NCBI RefSeq assembly: GCF_008831285.2
Contig: NC_045139.1
Coordinates: 22,114,412-22,178,411, forward strand
Length of the DNA stretch: 64,000 nt
Direction of reading: 5' to 3'
Origin: Nymphaea colorata
Lineage: Eukaryota > Streptophyta > Magnoliopsida > Nymphaeales > Nymphaeaceae
Part shown: positions 12,701 through 22,991 of the stretch, piece after piece
Position numbering within the stretch: position 1 is the stretch's first letter
Layout: the number at the start of each line of letters is the position of its first letter
Position numbers and translations under genes: made by a program
The notes under the pieces: model-generated
Told to the model about the DNA's origin: nothing
What the model saw: only the letters and a program-made list of their open reading frames with translations
The model's database searches: none

Positions 12701-13754
12701 ACATTGAGCTTCAATTCTTGTCGTGCAAGGCCTATTCGACGTACCCAGTGTACCTACAAACATAATGAAGCGATAAGTTTTCTACTTGTTTCACTTTAAA
12801 ATCTATACGAGCATGAAGTATGATCATTGAGGCATAGGTCACCGCCTCAAGAAGGTGCTGACAAGTAGTATCGGCCCATAACACCTCCAATAAGTTTTTT
12901 CCCAACTCTTTGAAGTTGTGACCAAACGATTAAACTCAAAACTTCGATTCAAGCTAATCACCAATACGTTTCTCACTTGTTTCTTGGTTGAGGTGTCTTC
13001 CCAATAATTACGCTTATCAACTTACATACTCTTTTCCAACCAACAGTGCAATACGCACATTGACAATAACATGCGCCGCGAGTTTGTTGTGGTTTTACAT
13101 CTTCATAACATTAAAATCTCTACCATGCTTCTTAACCCCTTCAAAAATTAACCCATCATGCTAAAAGTATAATTATATACAAAGATTCTAGTCCCTCCAA
13201 AAGAGTCCTACACTTTCCTCAATGTAGTAAAGTCTCGAACGTGCATTATAAATAATCAAATCTTGAATCTATCATGCTCAAATAATAATTATACATGCAC
13301 TAACAGAAAACATTAGACAATTTAGACTTGATTAGGCCTCACTCACCCCACTCTTAGAGTCTTAATTGTTGTAGTGCTCCGGGCAGCCACATCAACTGCT
13401 CGACTAAGCAACACGAAAAATTGTTTGTTGTTGTTGCCTCCAACGCTTTCAATTCACTGGTATGAGGGGAAAGACGCGTCCCCAAGCTGCAATTCGGTTA
13501 AACAACACTAAATAAAGTGAGAATTAGTGAAAGAGAGGTCTGCCTCTGGACCCTAATCCAGCCCGACCTACCCAAAAACGCTGAATGTTATAACCCAAGC
13601 CGAGCCCACTTAGTTATCGGATCAAACTTGTTCGTCAATTGCATGCCTATCGGGTATCTGACGCTATATTCACTCTTATTTGAGACTCTCAACATTTCTC
13701 TTCCTAATACCTTACGAACTCTCTCAACCTATTGAGAGTATTTGTTTCCACAAG

Positions 13755-13786
<32 letters not shown>

Positions 13787-14689
13787 TTCAACGAGGAACA
13801 ACAGTTGAGAAAGAGCTTTGCAAGTGTGTACTTTGTGCTTTGTCATATGCTTTGCGAAGTTCCCTTAAGCTTCACTTTGCAAGTGCTTTACTGAGGTATT
13901 TTCTCCTCTTATGCTCTTATTTCCCTTTCCGTATGTGATTGTTCTTCTTGTATGGATAGGGAGAGTGGACAGTGCATGTAGTCAGCAAGCATAAGGGGGA
14001 GTCTGACGTTGGCCTAGGGTCTAAGCATTTTGCATAGGATGTCTAGATCCAACGTGTTCCATGAGGTGGTTCCCTAGCTAATATGAACCAAGTAATGAAG
14101 AGGTTGGGCTTTAGGCAATGCACTCCTCCAGCTCCTTAATCTTCATCCAAATGCTAGTGATTATGGCCCATCCTTCCTTGATGAAGTGCCCCACGATTGT
14201 ATGTGGCCTGCCCCATACAATCAGCAGATCCCAGTTCGCTCTATTGATGATCAACCACCCTTCAGCCATGGATCAAACCATAAGTTGTACAACACCCAAA
14301 CTCGGCAAGCCGACCCAGGAATCGCTCGAGTCAGCTCAGGATCGACATCTCATTGGGCCACGAGTCAATGCCCAGGGGCTACAACACCCAAACTCGGGTG
14401 ACTCAGATAAGAATCATCTGATTCATTGGCCGTCCAAGTCAGGCACATGATGATTTATATGTAAAGTGTAAACCAGTTCTTTACATTTTACAATAAAAAA
14501 GAATGCTTGGTGAACTTCACCTCCTCCTCTCTCTCTCGCTTCTTGCTGGGTACACTCCAAACAATTTTTTGTGAAAGAGTAAGGTTATTTTTTTTTAATA
14601 AAGGACATTTTGAGAAAGCCAAGGGCATTTCATTTTTAGAAAATCAAAGATATTTTGGGAATCCTTAATTAGAAATTAATTGTATGCGG
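9702..14689. other. Repetitive AT-rich intergenic region
   Basis: I recognise no gene. There is an exact 40-bp tandem pair at 10021-10100, (CT)n at 10983-11000 and (GA)n at 13757-13782. The segment 11150-13500 begins near a TGTCACACCCTATAA sequence resembling some LTR starts, but no matching end or coding region was found. Near 14285-14400 the phrase ACAACACCCAAACTCGG occurs twice, about 100 bases apart. Open frames are short and lack conserved motifs. Confidence 0.5.
10021..10100. repeat. Perfect 40-bp tandem duplication
   Basis: The 40-base unit at 10021-10060 is repeated without a mismatch at 10061-10100. Identity between copies suggests a recent duplication. No function is evident. Confidence 0.97.
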
Positions 14690-15330
14690 AAAATGATCAT
14701 AATGTCTCAATACTTGGACTGGAAATGATCCGTGACTTGTTTCAAATCTGAAAATGGATCTAGCTCTCAGACTTGAAACTAGATCTTGATCAAAAGCATA
14801 GAATGAAAAAAAAAATTTATACAGTTGGATATATATATCAAAATTTGGATCTAAACTCATATTTGGTTCTGAATCTCATATTCAGATTTTGATTGAGGCA
14901 AAAACATGGAATTGGATCTAAACTTGGATTGAGATTAAGAATTTGGAACCAAACAAAGATATGGATATAGACTTTAGATCATGGATTTAGATCAGGTTTG
15001 AATTGATATGAAGGCACAAATTGGGATCAAAAGAGGCAAGAATTGAGATATGGAGCAAGATCTAAAGTTCAGTTGTGGATCCAGTTTTAGAATTTGGATT
15101 TGGGTATGGATCTATTTTGGATCCAGTTTAGATTTAAAGATCTGTTTTGGATCTAGAGCTGACATTTGGGTCTGGATTTGGATCTAAGACTGGGTTTTGG
15201 ATCTAAGGATTTCTTTTAGGCTTCTATATGAGTTTTTGAACCGGATCCCAATTTGAATTATAGAATAAGTCTAAATTGAGATTGAGCTTTGTGCTCAAAG
15301 TCTGAAATTAGATCTCAATAAGACTTAAAT
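14690..15330. repeat. Degenerate TTGGATCT-rich repeat field
   Basis: Variants of GGATCT and TTTGGATC recur many times over about 640 bases, densest at 15060-15210 (for example near 15078, 15110, 15120, 15138, 15178 and 15198). Spacing is irregular, so this resembles a decayed minisatellite rather than a fresh tandem array. It contains no gene. Confidence 0.6.
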
Positions 15331-17162
15331 ATCATTGATAATCAAATAAAAGAAAAAATTGACCATAATTAAGAGAAATTGAAGTGTTTGAAGCTTAAAT
15401 TCGTTAAAGGTTGTCACAAAGTTATCACGAAATGTTCGAAAAAAAAGCTACATATAGAATTTTGAAAATTTTGGGGTGATTACACTTTGACTTTTTATGA
15501 CATTCAAGTAATGGTACTGCGAATATGAGCAAGCGAGTGTCTACTATAATCAAATTAAATTACTTGAAAACACCACACCTTATACATATCGGACACTTTT
15601 GCAAGCACTCGATGAATGCCGGAGAGCAAATATGGTGGTCTCTGTCACACTGATACGTGGGTTAATCCACGTATCCATATTCGATATGCGGACACGCGTA
15701 TCAAGATACGAGACACAGGTGGGACACGCTAAAAAATAAACTATTAATTTAATATTTTTATTTTATTATTTTTTTGTGATGCATCCAATTATTTTCATAA
15801 ACAATCTTTTCAAATACTCAGCACTTTTTTGATAAAACAAACTTTCTTATAAGAGTGAACTATTTTAATTTAATGTTTTTTTTATTTTATTATTTTTGAG
15901 AATATAAAGTTTGTCTTATCACATATCTAAAATTTTTAAAATTAATGTGTCCATACCCATATCACTGTACATGTACCCGTATCATACCTGTACCCAGGTG
16001 ATCCTTTTTTGACACTTGATTAGGTTTGTATGAGTCCAGTCATGGACCAAGTGTATGACTACTATTCTATCATCTAACTGTTGCAATAAAGGCTATCAAA
16101 TTACGACCCTGACGTACTTATTTGTCAAATGGAAAAAGGGATATTTTCTCTTGTCAAAGAACTCGCAACTTTGTATCAAGAATGTTACGTCACATCATGC
16201 CATGAGCAAAGCCCCGACGATTTGCTTGTAAAGCCCCAGCGATTTGCTTCGCAAGTATGTGTTTTGTGCTTTGCTCTATGCTTCACATGCGTGCATTTTT
16301 TGTGCAAAGCTCCCATGATGTTGCTCTATGCTTCACATGCGTGCATTTTTTGTGCAATCACTCACAAAGCATGTAGAGCTGCACAACAACCAGTCGAGTC
16401 AACTCAGGCTCGACTCAAACTCGCTTGAGTAAACTCGATTTGTGTTTTATACGAGTCAAGCTCGAGCTTAAATATAAACTCGAGTATGTTAATGAGTCGA
16501 GTTCGCGTTAGTCGAACTCGACTTGATTAAACTTGACTCGACTCGAGTTTAATCTCGTTTTTTATTTTGGATTTTTAATTTTCTCTCATTTTTTCCCTTT
16601 CACCCACACAGCAGTCTTTTTTTTTTGTTTTAAATTTTCTAATTTCTCTTCTTTTTTTCTCTCTCTTCACCCACTCAACCACGTGTTGTAGCAGAATCAA
16701 ACCCAATAAGGTTCCAATCCTAATTCATTTGGTTCAATCAGTAGGGGTCTCGTGTTGCAATGCTTCGTCCTCCTTTCTCTGCATTCTCCTTGAAGAAGGA
16801 AGATGGGCTTGAACTTGAAAAGATTGCAAGATTGCTTTATGTGGTTGCTCGATAGCCGATCCTGAATAGCCCGATCTTGATTTTAACCGACCCAGCGGGC
16901 CTGAGACATGGGCAACTCTCACTCCGGCTTATCCTCATGATGTGATGAAAGCATCTGCATCTGGTATATGTAGAATGTACACGGATAGGTTGAGTAGTAG
17001 AGGATGAGACCTTTTTGGCTTTTGATTGAGTTTCCTAACAAAGTGGCTGGTTGCTTCTGCTTGTATGGCAACGTCACTTCCTTCATGCACGGCCTTTCCA
17101 CACAGGAAAGGCATTGGTTCAACTTGGCTTGGGATTGGCCAAGCTTGGAATCTTGCTTGTGG

Positions 17163-17164
<2 letters not shown>
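15331..17164. other. Intergenic with several repeat fragments
   Basis: A region at 15650-16005 starts with ATACGTGGGTTAATCCACGTAT, continues with GGACACGCGTATC-type motifs and ends with GTACCCGTATCATACC-like motifs, reminiscent of plant MITE ends. I could not fix its borders. A 37-bp exact direct repeat lies at 16271-16307 and 16321-16357. At 16390-16560 is a dense field of GACTCGAGT/CTCGAC palindromic motifs. No gene is recognised. Confidence 0.5.
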
Positions 17165-17246
<82 letters not shown>

Positions 17247-17275
17247 AGAGAGAAAGAGAGAGAAAGAGAAAGAAA
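17165..17275. repeat. Compound (AT)n-(GA)n microsatellite
   Basis: About 39 uninterrupted AT units run from 17165 to 17243, followed by an imperfect GA-rich tract to about 17275. Open frames on both strands across it encode only Ile-Tyr repeats and are artefacts. Confidence 0.97.
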
Positions 17276-17784
17276 AACAAAATAGAAAATGTGAAGGAAT
17301 CTATTGTAAGACGAATCGGGCCCCCGGCCCCATGCCCACACTTGGTAGTGTCCCGAGGTTGATAGAGTAAGGCAACATGTTGTCAGGCTTCTTTTTATAA
17401 ATTTGAAGGAGGGATTAAATGGCTAAAGATATGATGCTGAATTTGCAAACAAACAATTCATGTCGTTGTCTTGGCAACTTAATTAATTTGTTTTCTTCTA
17501 TTACAACACTTCACTTCTGGCCAGAGAGAAATCTAGAGAAAAAGACCATCATATCCTTAGTATTAAGCCTGGCGAGAGGAAGAGCGTGCTAGGTTGCGTT
17601 AGTCGCAGTGAAACAAGTGATTACACGGATAAGTGCCTTTACTGAAGTTCAATTTTTTTTGTTTCAATAACACGGTTGGAGGCTTATCCTCCAGTAAGGG
17701 TTTGTTTCGGACTTCAGTTGGCCTTAGAGAAAAGTTTTCTTTTCTTTATAGATATATATATCTGTTGTCACACTCAACAAAAAC
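17276..17784. other. Intergenic upstream of tRNA-Leu
   Basis: No gene is seen. Just before the tRNA the sequence CACTCAACAAAAAC supplies the CAA motif that is common upstream of plant tRNA genes, near 17772-17779. Confidence 0.5.
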
Positions 17785-17865
17785 GTCAAGATGGCCGAGT
17801 TGGTCTAAGGCGCCAGTTTCAGGTACTGGTCCGAAAGGGCATGGGTTCGAATCCCATTCTTGACA
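17785..17865 (+). tRNA. tRNA-Leu (anticodon CAG)
   Basis: This is an 81-base class II tRNA without an intron. The acceptor stem GTCAAGA pairs perfectly with TCTTGAC and is followed by discriminator A at 17865. The anticodon stem is CCAGT/ACTGG around the loop TTCAGGT, giving anticodon CAG at 17820-17822 (codon CTG, Leu). A variable arm CC-GAAA-GG is present, as expected for Leu. The T arm ATGGG-TTCGAAT-CCCAT holds a canonical B box. The A-box region TGGCCGAGTTGG is normal for Leu. An upstream CAA motif and a downstream T5 run support RNA polymerase III transcription. It appears functional. Confidence 0.96.
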
Positions 17866-17875
17866 TTAAATTGTC

Positions 17876-17880
17876 TTTTT
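17876..17880 (+). terminator. RNA polymerase III T5 terminator of tRNA-Leu
   Basis: A run of five T residues begins ten bases after the tRNA discriminator base and is followed by CC. This is the standard pol III stop signal. Confidence 0.8.
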
Positions 17881-20800
17881 CCTCCATTTGTTAAAACAAA
17901 AAAATGGACTATCTAGGTTTCAACAGGTCGTCCATGGATCACTTTTTTTTAAAACGATTGATGTCATTGTTAATTTTCACACTTGCTCATTTGTAATGAG
18001 TTGGATGTATGTTGGCCTAATAGACAATGGCCTAGGTCAGGTGCGCACCAGAATTATCATAGTAAAACTTTTATAAAGGTTTAATCAACATAGGGTGGGT
18101 AGTTGCCCACACCAGCCCAAAGGTTGCTCCACTACTTAATGAAACTGAAATTTTCTCAAACTCAAACTAGCTTTTATTAAAGCTCATTTTATTAAAACAC
18201 CGTTTTGGAGTGTCAATAAAATGCACTGCAGGTATCTTTTACAAGATTTAATTATTTACTGCAATCCTCCTCAAAGCCTCTCTATATTAGTGCATGTACA
18301 CAAACATTCGTTTTTAATCAGAAGATTTTCATTAGAACACAAAATAAGAGACCTTCCCTGTATCTTTTTGGGTTGAGAGTTAAGATTAGTTGACATAGAT
18401 TGCTAAACTGGTATATGAATGAACATTTTAAGAGGTATTAAGTTCCAGGCGTCTGATTGTTAAACTGGTATAATAATACTGGTTAAGCATTCATGTAATA
18501 AAACCATTTGATTCAGTGAATACCTTCACGCCTCGCAGAGTCAAAGACAATTCACCAGTAACACAAGTCATGGTTGGTTTAAATCAAATGCTGCCATAAT
18601 TTTAAGTAGGAGGTAGAAAGTGGGGTTCGTAAGATTTTCTCTGTTGTTCTACCGAAGCATCATCGGTGAGGAAGAGTTAGGAGGAGTAATACACAAATAT
18701 TCTGATTCAAACAGGGAGTACTATATGTTACTATTATCATAAACAGTAAGGTCATTCCATTGCGACAAAAGACCTATACTCCATGGAAGAACCAGAATTT
18801 TTTGGCTGAGAAGCATTCAAGCCACTAGCCCAGGTCTAATTGGTCATCTCATGTGATTTTTACTGCATCACAATGTAATCTTGAATTTTTAAAAGGAAAC
18901 TTTTGACAGGCTGTTGTGGGCAGCGGCCCACACCAACCCCCATGTATCTCTGCTACTACCTACACCCGAGTTTCACAACTTCGCAGCTGTTATCACAATC
19001 ATGATTCCCATATCCCTAGAAGTGTTTTCAAAGAATTTTCTTTTGTTATTCTTAGCATGGAGTGAGTCAATCATTCACTTTGGTATCTTATTGATCCAAA
19101 ATGTTGATGGTGTACTGTTTCCCCATTGATCAAGAATTTCAATCTTTGGGAAGTTTATGATCATCTAATAAGAAGAGTTTCAATTTATTCAAATGAATCA
19201 TTCGAATACCTTTTGATCCTAACACTTGATAGCAAAGTTGGAACTTTCAATTTACAAATGTGGATCTCGGACCTATAGTGGCTTTGTCCATACCATCGAT
19301 AGAGTTTGTAAGAGCACGACTAATCCTGAAAAAAAAAATGAATGGAAACAACATTTATCTACAAAAAAAACGAAACCTATCACATGCTTTTGGCCTTGTA
19401 ACTAACTCGTTATAAGTAGTAACGGGTAAAAGGAAGGGTAAAGTGAGTCATTCCTATCTCTTTCTTGATCGCCCTTCCCATAATGAGACTTAATAAGATG
19501 AAGTTCGACTTTTTTCTCACTTCCCAATGGATCGATACACAGACTCATTTTTCAGCTATTCAATGATTTTTTTTAGCGCTTGTTGATGTTGATGCCTGCA
19601 TACAAGTACAAATCGTTTTATACTATAACTATAAATGATAGCCTAAAAGATCAAGATAGAATTGATAAGGGATAAACATCAAACAAACGCAAGCAGGCCT
19701 CGAGAAGCATAGCATAGCTCGTTATTCAACTTCTCTTAACTACAGATGGTATATATACAGTACTCTAAGTTGTATATGACATTTATGAGCAATGATCAGT
19801 TAAGATGATATTTATGGGAAACCATATTAAAGGAAGCAGATAAGATTCAAGGTAACTTCACAAATATCAAAAGGAGATATTATGGAATTTCTATGGACAT
19901 GGAAGGAATGCGTGTTATCTGAGGGTGCTTGATTTTTCTGTTTAGTGTATAAAAATATTTGGGGCCTTGGGGCAAACCTTTTGGTTTGAGAGGGGTTAGG
20001 CGTCTGTCTATTGGTTCCTTATTATTTAATTCAGTTGGATTCCTCCGATCGGTATCTCTTTCTGTGTCTTCGGGAGAAAGGAAAGATCTTGGGCATGCGT
20101 CGGGATATATAGTTCCTCTTGAGCAGACTAACTAACGAGCCTGGGACTATCCCTTCTTTCTGTAAAAGGCTGAATAAATACTTGCCTTCACGTATGTCAT
20201 TCCTTGACAGCATTCCTTTGGTTCCGTTTGTTCGCTTTACAAGCCAAAGCCAACATCGGTATGGTTGAATTGAACTATTCACCTCACAGACACAATCTGG
20301 CTGGGCTTCGATGCATGCTACTACATGGTTTAGTTCGCCCACACTTTGAATCCTCAACTGGAGCGCTACACCAATCACTGGGGCATTTGGTTATCCATGC
20401 TGCATGGGAGCTTGTGCTGCTCTCCTTTCGGTCTACTAGCCTCTAGCCGGAGCACCGTCGAAACCAATCACTGTCATAACCCATGTCGTATGGACCACCT
20501 ACCTTGAAATTCTTAGTCGCCACTGCCAACATAATACCTAGACTCAATTAACCGATATTCAATTTCACCCCTCCAATCAATCAATGGGTTTAGCTACCTA
20601 GGACATTTATAACACAACCCAAATAAGCCATGATTCGTCTTGTTGCTTTTACAAAACTACCCTCTTGTACCGTCACCCGCCAACATTATTTTATTCAAAA
20701 TTCAAAGCAATATCTATTGTACCCTCTCAAAATTCTACTAATGAACCGGCCATTACTGAATACAAGCAATGTCATCGCCCACTTGAACTACGGTACCAGT

Positions 20801-22318
20801 GTTCATAATCTTCACTTTTCTATTACATTGCTCAATCCGTTCAGAGGTAATATACAAAATTACTTCGGCTCGATCCATTAATATCTCTTGCTCAATCCAT
20901 TAGTATCTCATAATTATTTCCATAAAGAAAAAAAAAGAGACAGAGAGAGAGAGAAATTAGGCCCCTAAGAAGGACTAAACCATTATTTCTTTCATAACCC
21001 TGAGTATGCCAATATTAGCACAGATGATGCGTAAATGTAACTTGTAAGGCTTGTTGAAAAACTCCTTGTTAGACCTGAATAATTGCTCTTTGTTGTTTGA
21101 AATGAATGGTTTCTTCTTTGTTATGTAAATTGAAAAAATCACCTTCAAACTATCCGTATTCACTTGAAACTCCTCAGCTTCCCTTTCCACTTTCTTTAAG
21201 CGAGGCCATACTTTTTCAAGATGCTCAATCTGCTTTAGATTAACTCTTAATGGAAGCCCCACACATTCTGAAACTTTTACGATCTCTTCCCAATTTTCAA
21301 TCATATTAGATCTTTTTTATAACTACCCACTTTCCCTCACTAATGTAGAAAAAGACCTTTATTCTTTCCCTCTATTCTTCCCCCTCGCTTTCTCTCTTTA
21401 CTTAGAACTACCTCTTCCATTCCTACCGAAGGGATTGGGGCGTCAAAGAACCCCCTTTTCATTGCGTTAGGGAACTAGCAAATTTCAAAGTCAAGGTCAG
21501 TGTACTGTTAAAAAAACAATAATAGTTAATCAAAATAAAGTTAACGCATTGTATCAAAAAGCTCCCAATGCTAGTTTTATGTTGATAAATAAAAAAAAAG
21601 GAGCTCCGCACGAAAAAGAGTGAACAAATGGCTCCTACATTTATAGATAAATAATTGTCTTTATCCAGAATTACAATTTTTAAATCAAAGCTAAATGTAA
21701 ATGATCGATTGGAACGCTAAATCATAAATCAGTCTGAGGTAGGTTTCAACCGCAGTCCCCATATGGAAAAAAAATGAAGAACAAATATTCGGGTACCTCT
21801 TGTAGCTGCTGCCTTGACTTACAGCCAACATCGCGATGAATCTTTGGCGTCTTTTGTTCAAATTTAGGTTAGGCCACTCCAATGAAGAAAATTGTTCCAT
21901 CATATTTTGGAAAAATAAATGATCGACAAATCACAAAGAAAATTCATTTTACATATCTAATCACAAAATATAGCATTGATTATCCCCCAAAACAGCGCAC
22001 GAATAAATCACGCACAATAAAGCAGTCAGTGACCTATATTAAGGGTTTCTGAAGCCCCAGTCCTTTTTCCCCAGCTTTCGTTGAAACCTACTTTAACATC
22101 TTTGAGTGTGTTGTGAAGCCGAACAAGCGAACCTGACCAAAAGTTATTTCCAATTGAACAAAAATGACGCTCACATTTCAACTGAACCAGCAACAACAAA
22201 CATGAGAAAGGGAAGGAAGAGAAGCTGGAAAAACACACAACCGAGAACACAAGCATGTCAAAATGGATCTTTTTGAATAACAATAACCTAAGACATAATA
22301 CGGAAAGAAGACGTTTAA
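17881..22318. other. Intergenic, no gene recognised
   Basis: The sequence is AT-rich with scattered moderate-GC patches. The stretch of about 19000-20450 has a uniform, simple-repeat-poor texture unlike its surroundings and might be an organelle-derived insertion, which I cannot confirm. Two minus-strand frames, 20378-20031 (115 codons) and 21304-20975 (109 codons), have mixed composition but no motif I recognise. I do not call either a gene. GA-rich tracts lie near 20930-20955. Confidence 0.5.
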
Positions 22319-22990
22319 TCAAGCAGAAGACGAGACGGCATCAATGAACGCTTTCCCAGGCTGCCGATCAGCCAACGGTCCATGGCAACCCAAGAGCTTA
22401 GCGTTCACCCCATCAGGGTCAATCCTGTTCTCTTCCTTCCACTTCAGGTAGTCAGTACGGCTGAACTTTGTGAAACCCCACTTTCTGCTGACGATGATCT
22501 TTTGCCGACCGGGGAATTTGAACTTGGCCCTGCGCAGAGCCTCCTGGGCATGGATACCATTGCTGTCCTTGCAGCGCACAGACAGCAGTACTTGGCCAAT
22601 GTTCACCCTTGCACAGGTACCCTGCGGCTTTCCAAAAGCGCCCCTCATGCCAGTCTGAAGCCTATCGGCCCCAGCACATGAAAGCATCTTGTTGATCCGC
22701 AGAACGTGGAAAGGATGAACCCTCACCCTCAGGTGGAAGGCATCCTTACCTGCAAACTTGGCCATGTATTTGTTGCAGGCGATACGTGCAGCCTCAAGAG
22801 CTTCGCTTGAAACATTCTCCTTCTCCCAGCTGACAAGATGAACACAGAACGGAAATTCATCGACGCCCTTCTTCTTCATCCCCACGTCATAGATCCTGAT
22901 TTTTGGATCAGGAACACCACGGCAGTACCTTGACTTTGGGTAGGGCTTGTTCTTGATCTGCCGATAACATCTTGCAGGTCTTCGTCCCAT
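22319..22990 (-). CDS. RPL10: 60S ribosomal protein L10 (uL16, QM family)
   Basis: This 223-aa protein starts [20 protein letters not shown]. It belongs to the eukaryotic L10 (uL16) family, which lies in the large cytosolic subunit near the A/P tRNA sites and is needed for late 60S maturation. The conserved P-site loop region, with [19 protein letters not shown], lies at about residues 103-121. Other family landmarks are [15 protein letters not shown] at 23-37, [20 protein letters not shown] at 55-74, [12 protein letters not shown] at 91-102, [12 protein letters not shown] in the C-terminal third and [13 protein letters not shown] near the end. Length equals the family norm (about 220). The CDS is one uninterrupted exon. 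One base before the ATG the minus strand reads CTAG|A after a T12 tract, so a spliced leader is likely. Family identity is very secure, and nothing is broken. Confidence 0.98.
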   Translation of the reverse strand: MGRRPARCYRQIKNKPYPKSRYCRGVPDPKIRIYDVGMKKKGVDEFPFCVHLVSWEKENVSSEALEAARIACNKYMAKFAGKDAFHLRVRVHPFHVLRINKMLSCAGADRLQTGMRGAFGKPQGTCARVNIGQVLLSVRCKDSNGIHAQEALRRAKFKFPGRQKIIVSRKWGFTKFSRTDYLKWKEENRIDPDGVNAKLLGCHGPLADRQPGKAFIDAVSSSA

Positions 22991-22991
22991 T

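Noticed and set aside
11152-13500. Possible LTR beginning TGTCACACCC
   Set aside because: I found no matching end, no second copy in the window and no retrotransposon coding region.
16129-16428. Cys-rich open frame near 16.2 kb
   Set aside because: The Cys/Phe pattern comes from a 37-bp direct repeat (TTGCTCTATGC type), not from a conserved protein.
17004-17362. Open frames over the (AT)n tract on both strands
   Set aside because: The products are Tyr-Ile repeats from the microsatellite.
20031-20378. Minus-strand frame of 115 codons
   Set aside because: Mixed composition, but no recognised family, splice context or promoter. Kept only as part of the unexplained 19-20.4 kb stretch.
20975-21304. 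Minus-strand frame of 109 codons with Lys/Glu-rich helical look
   Set aside because: No conserved motif that I know, and no neighbouring exons or regulatory signals.
22382-22681. Plus-strand frame antisense to RPL10
   Set aside because: It is a shadow frame of a highly conserved gene on the other strand.
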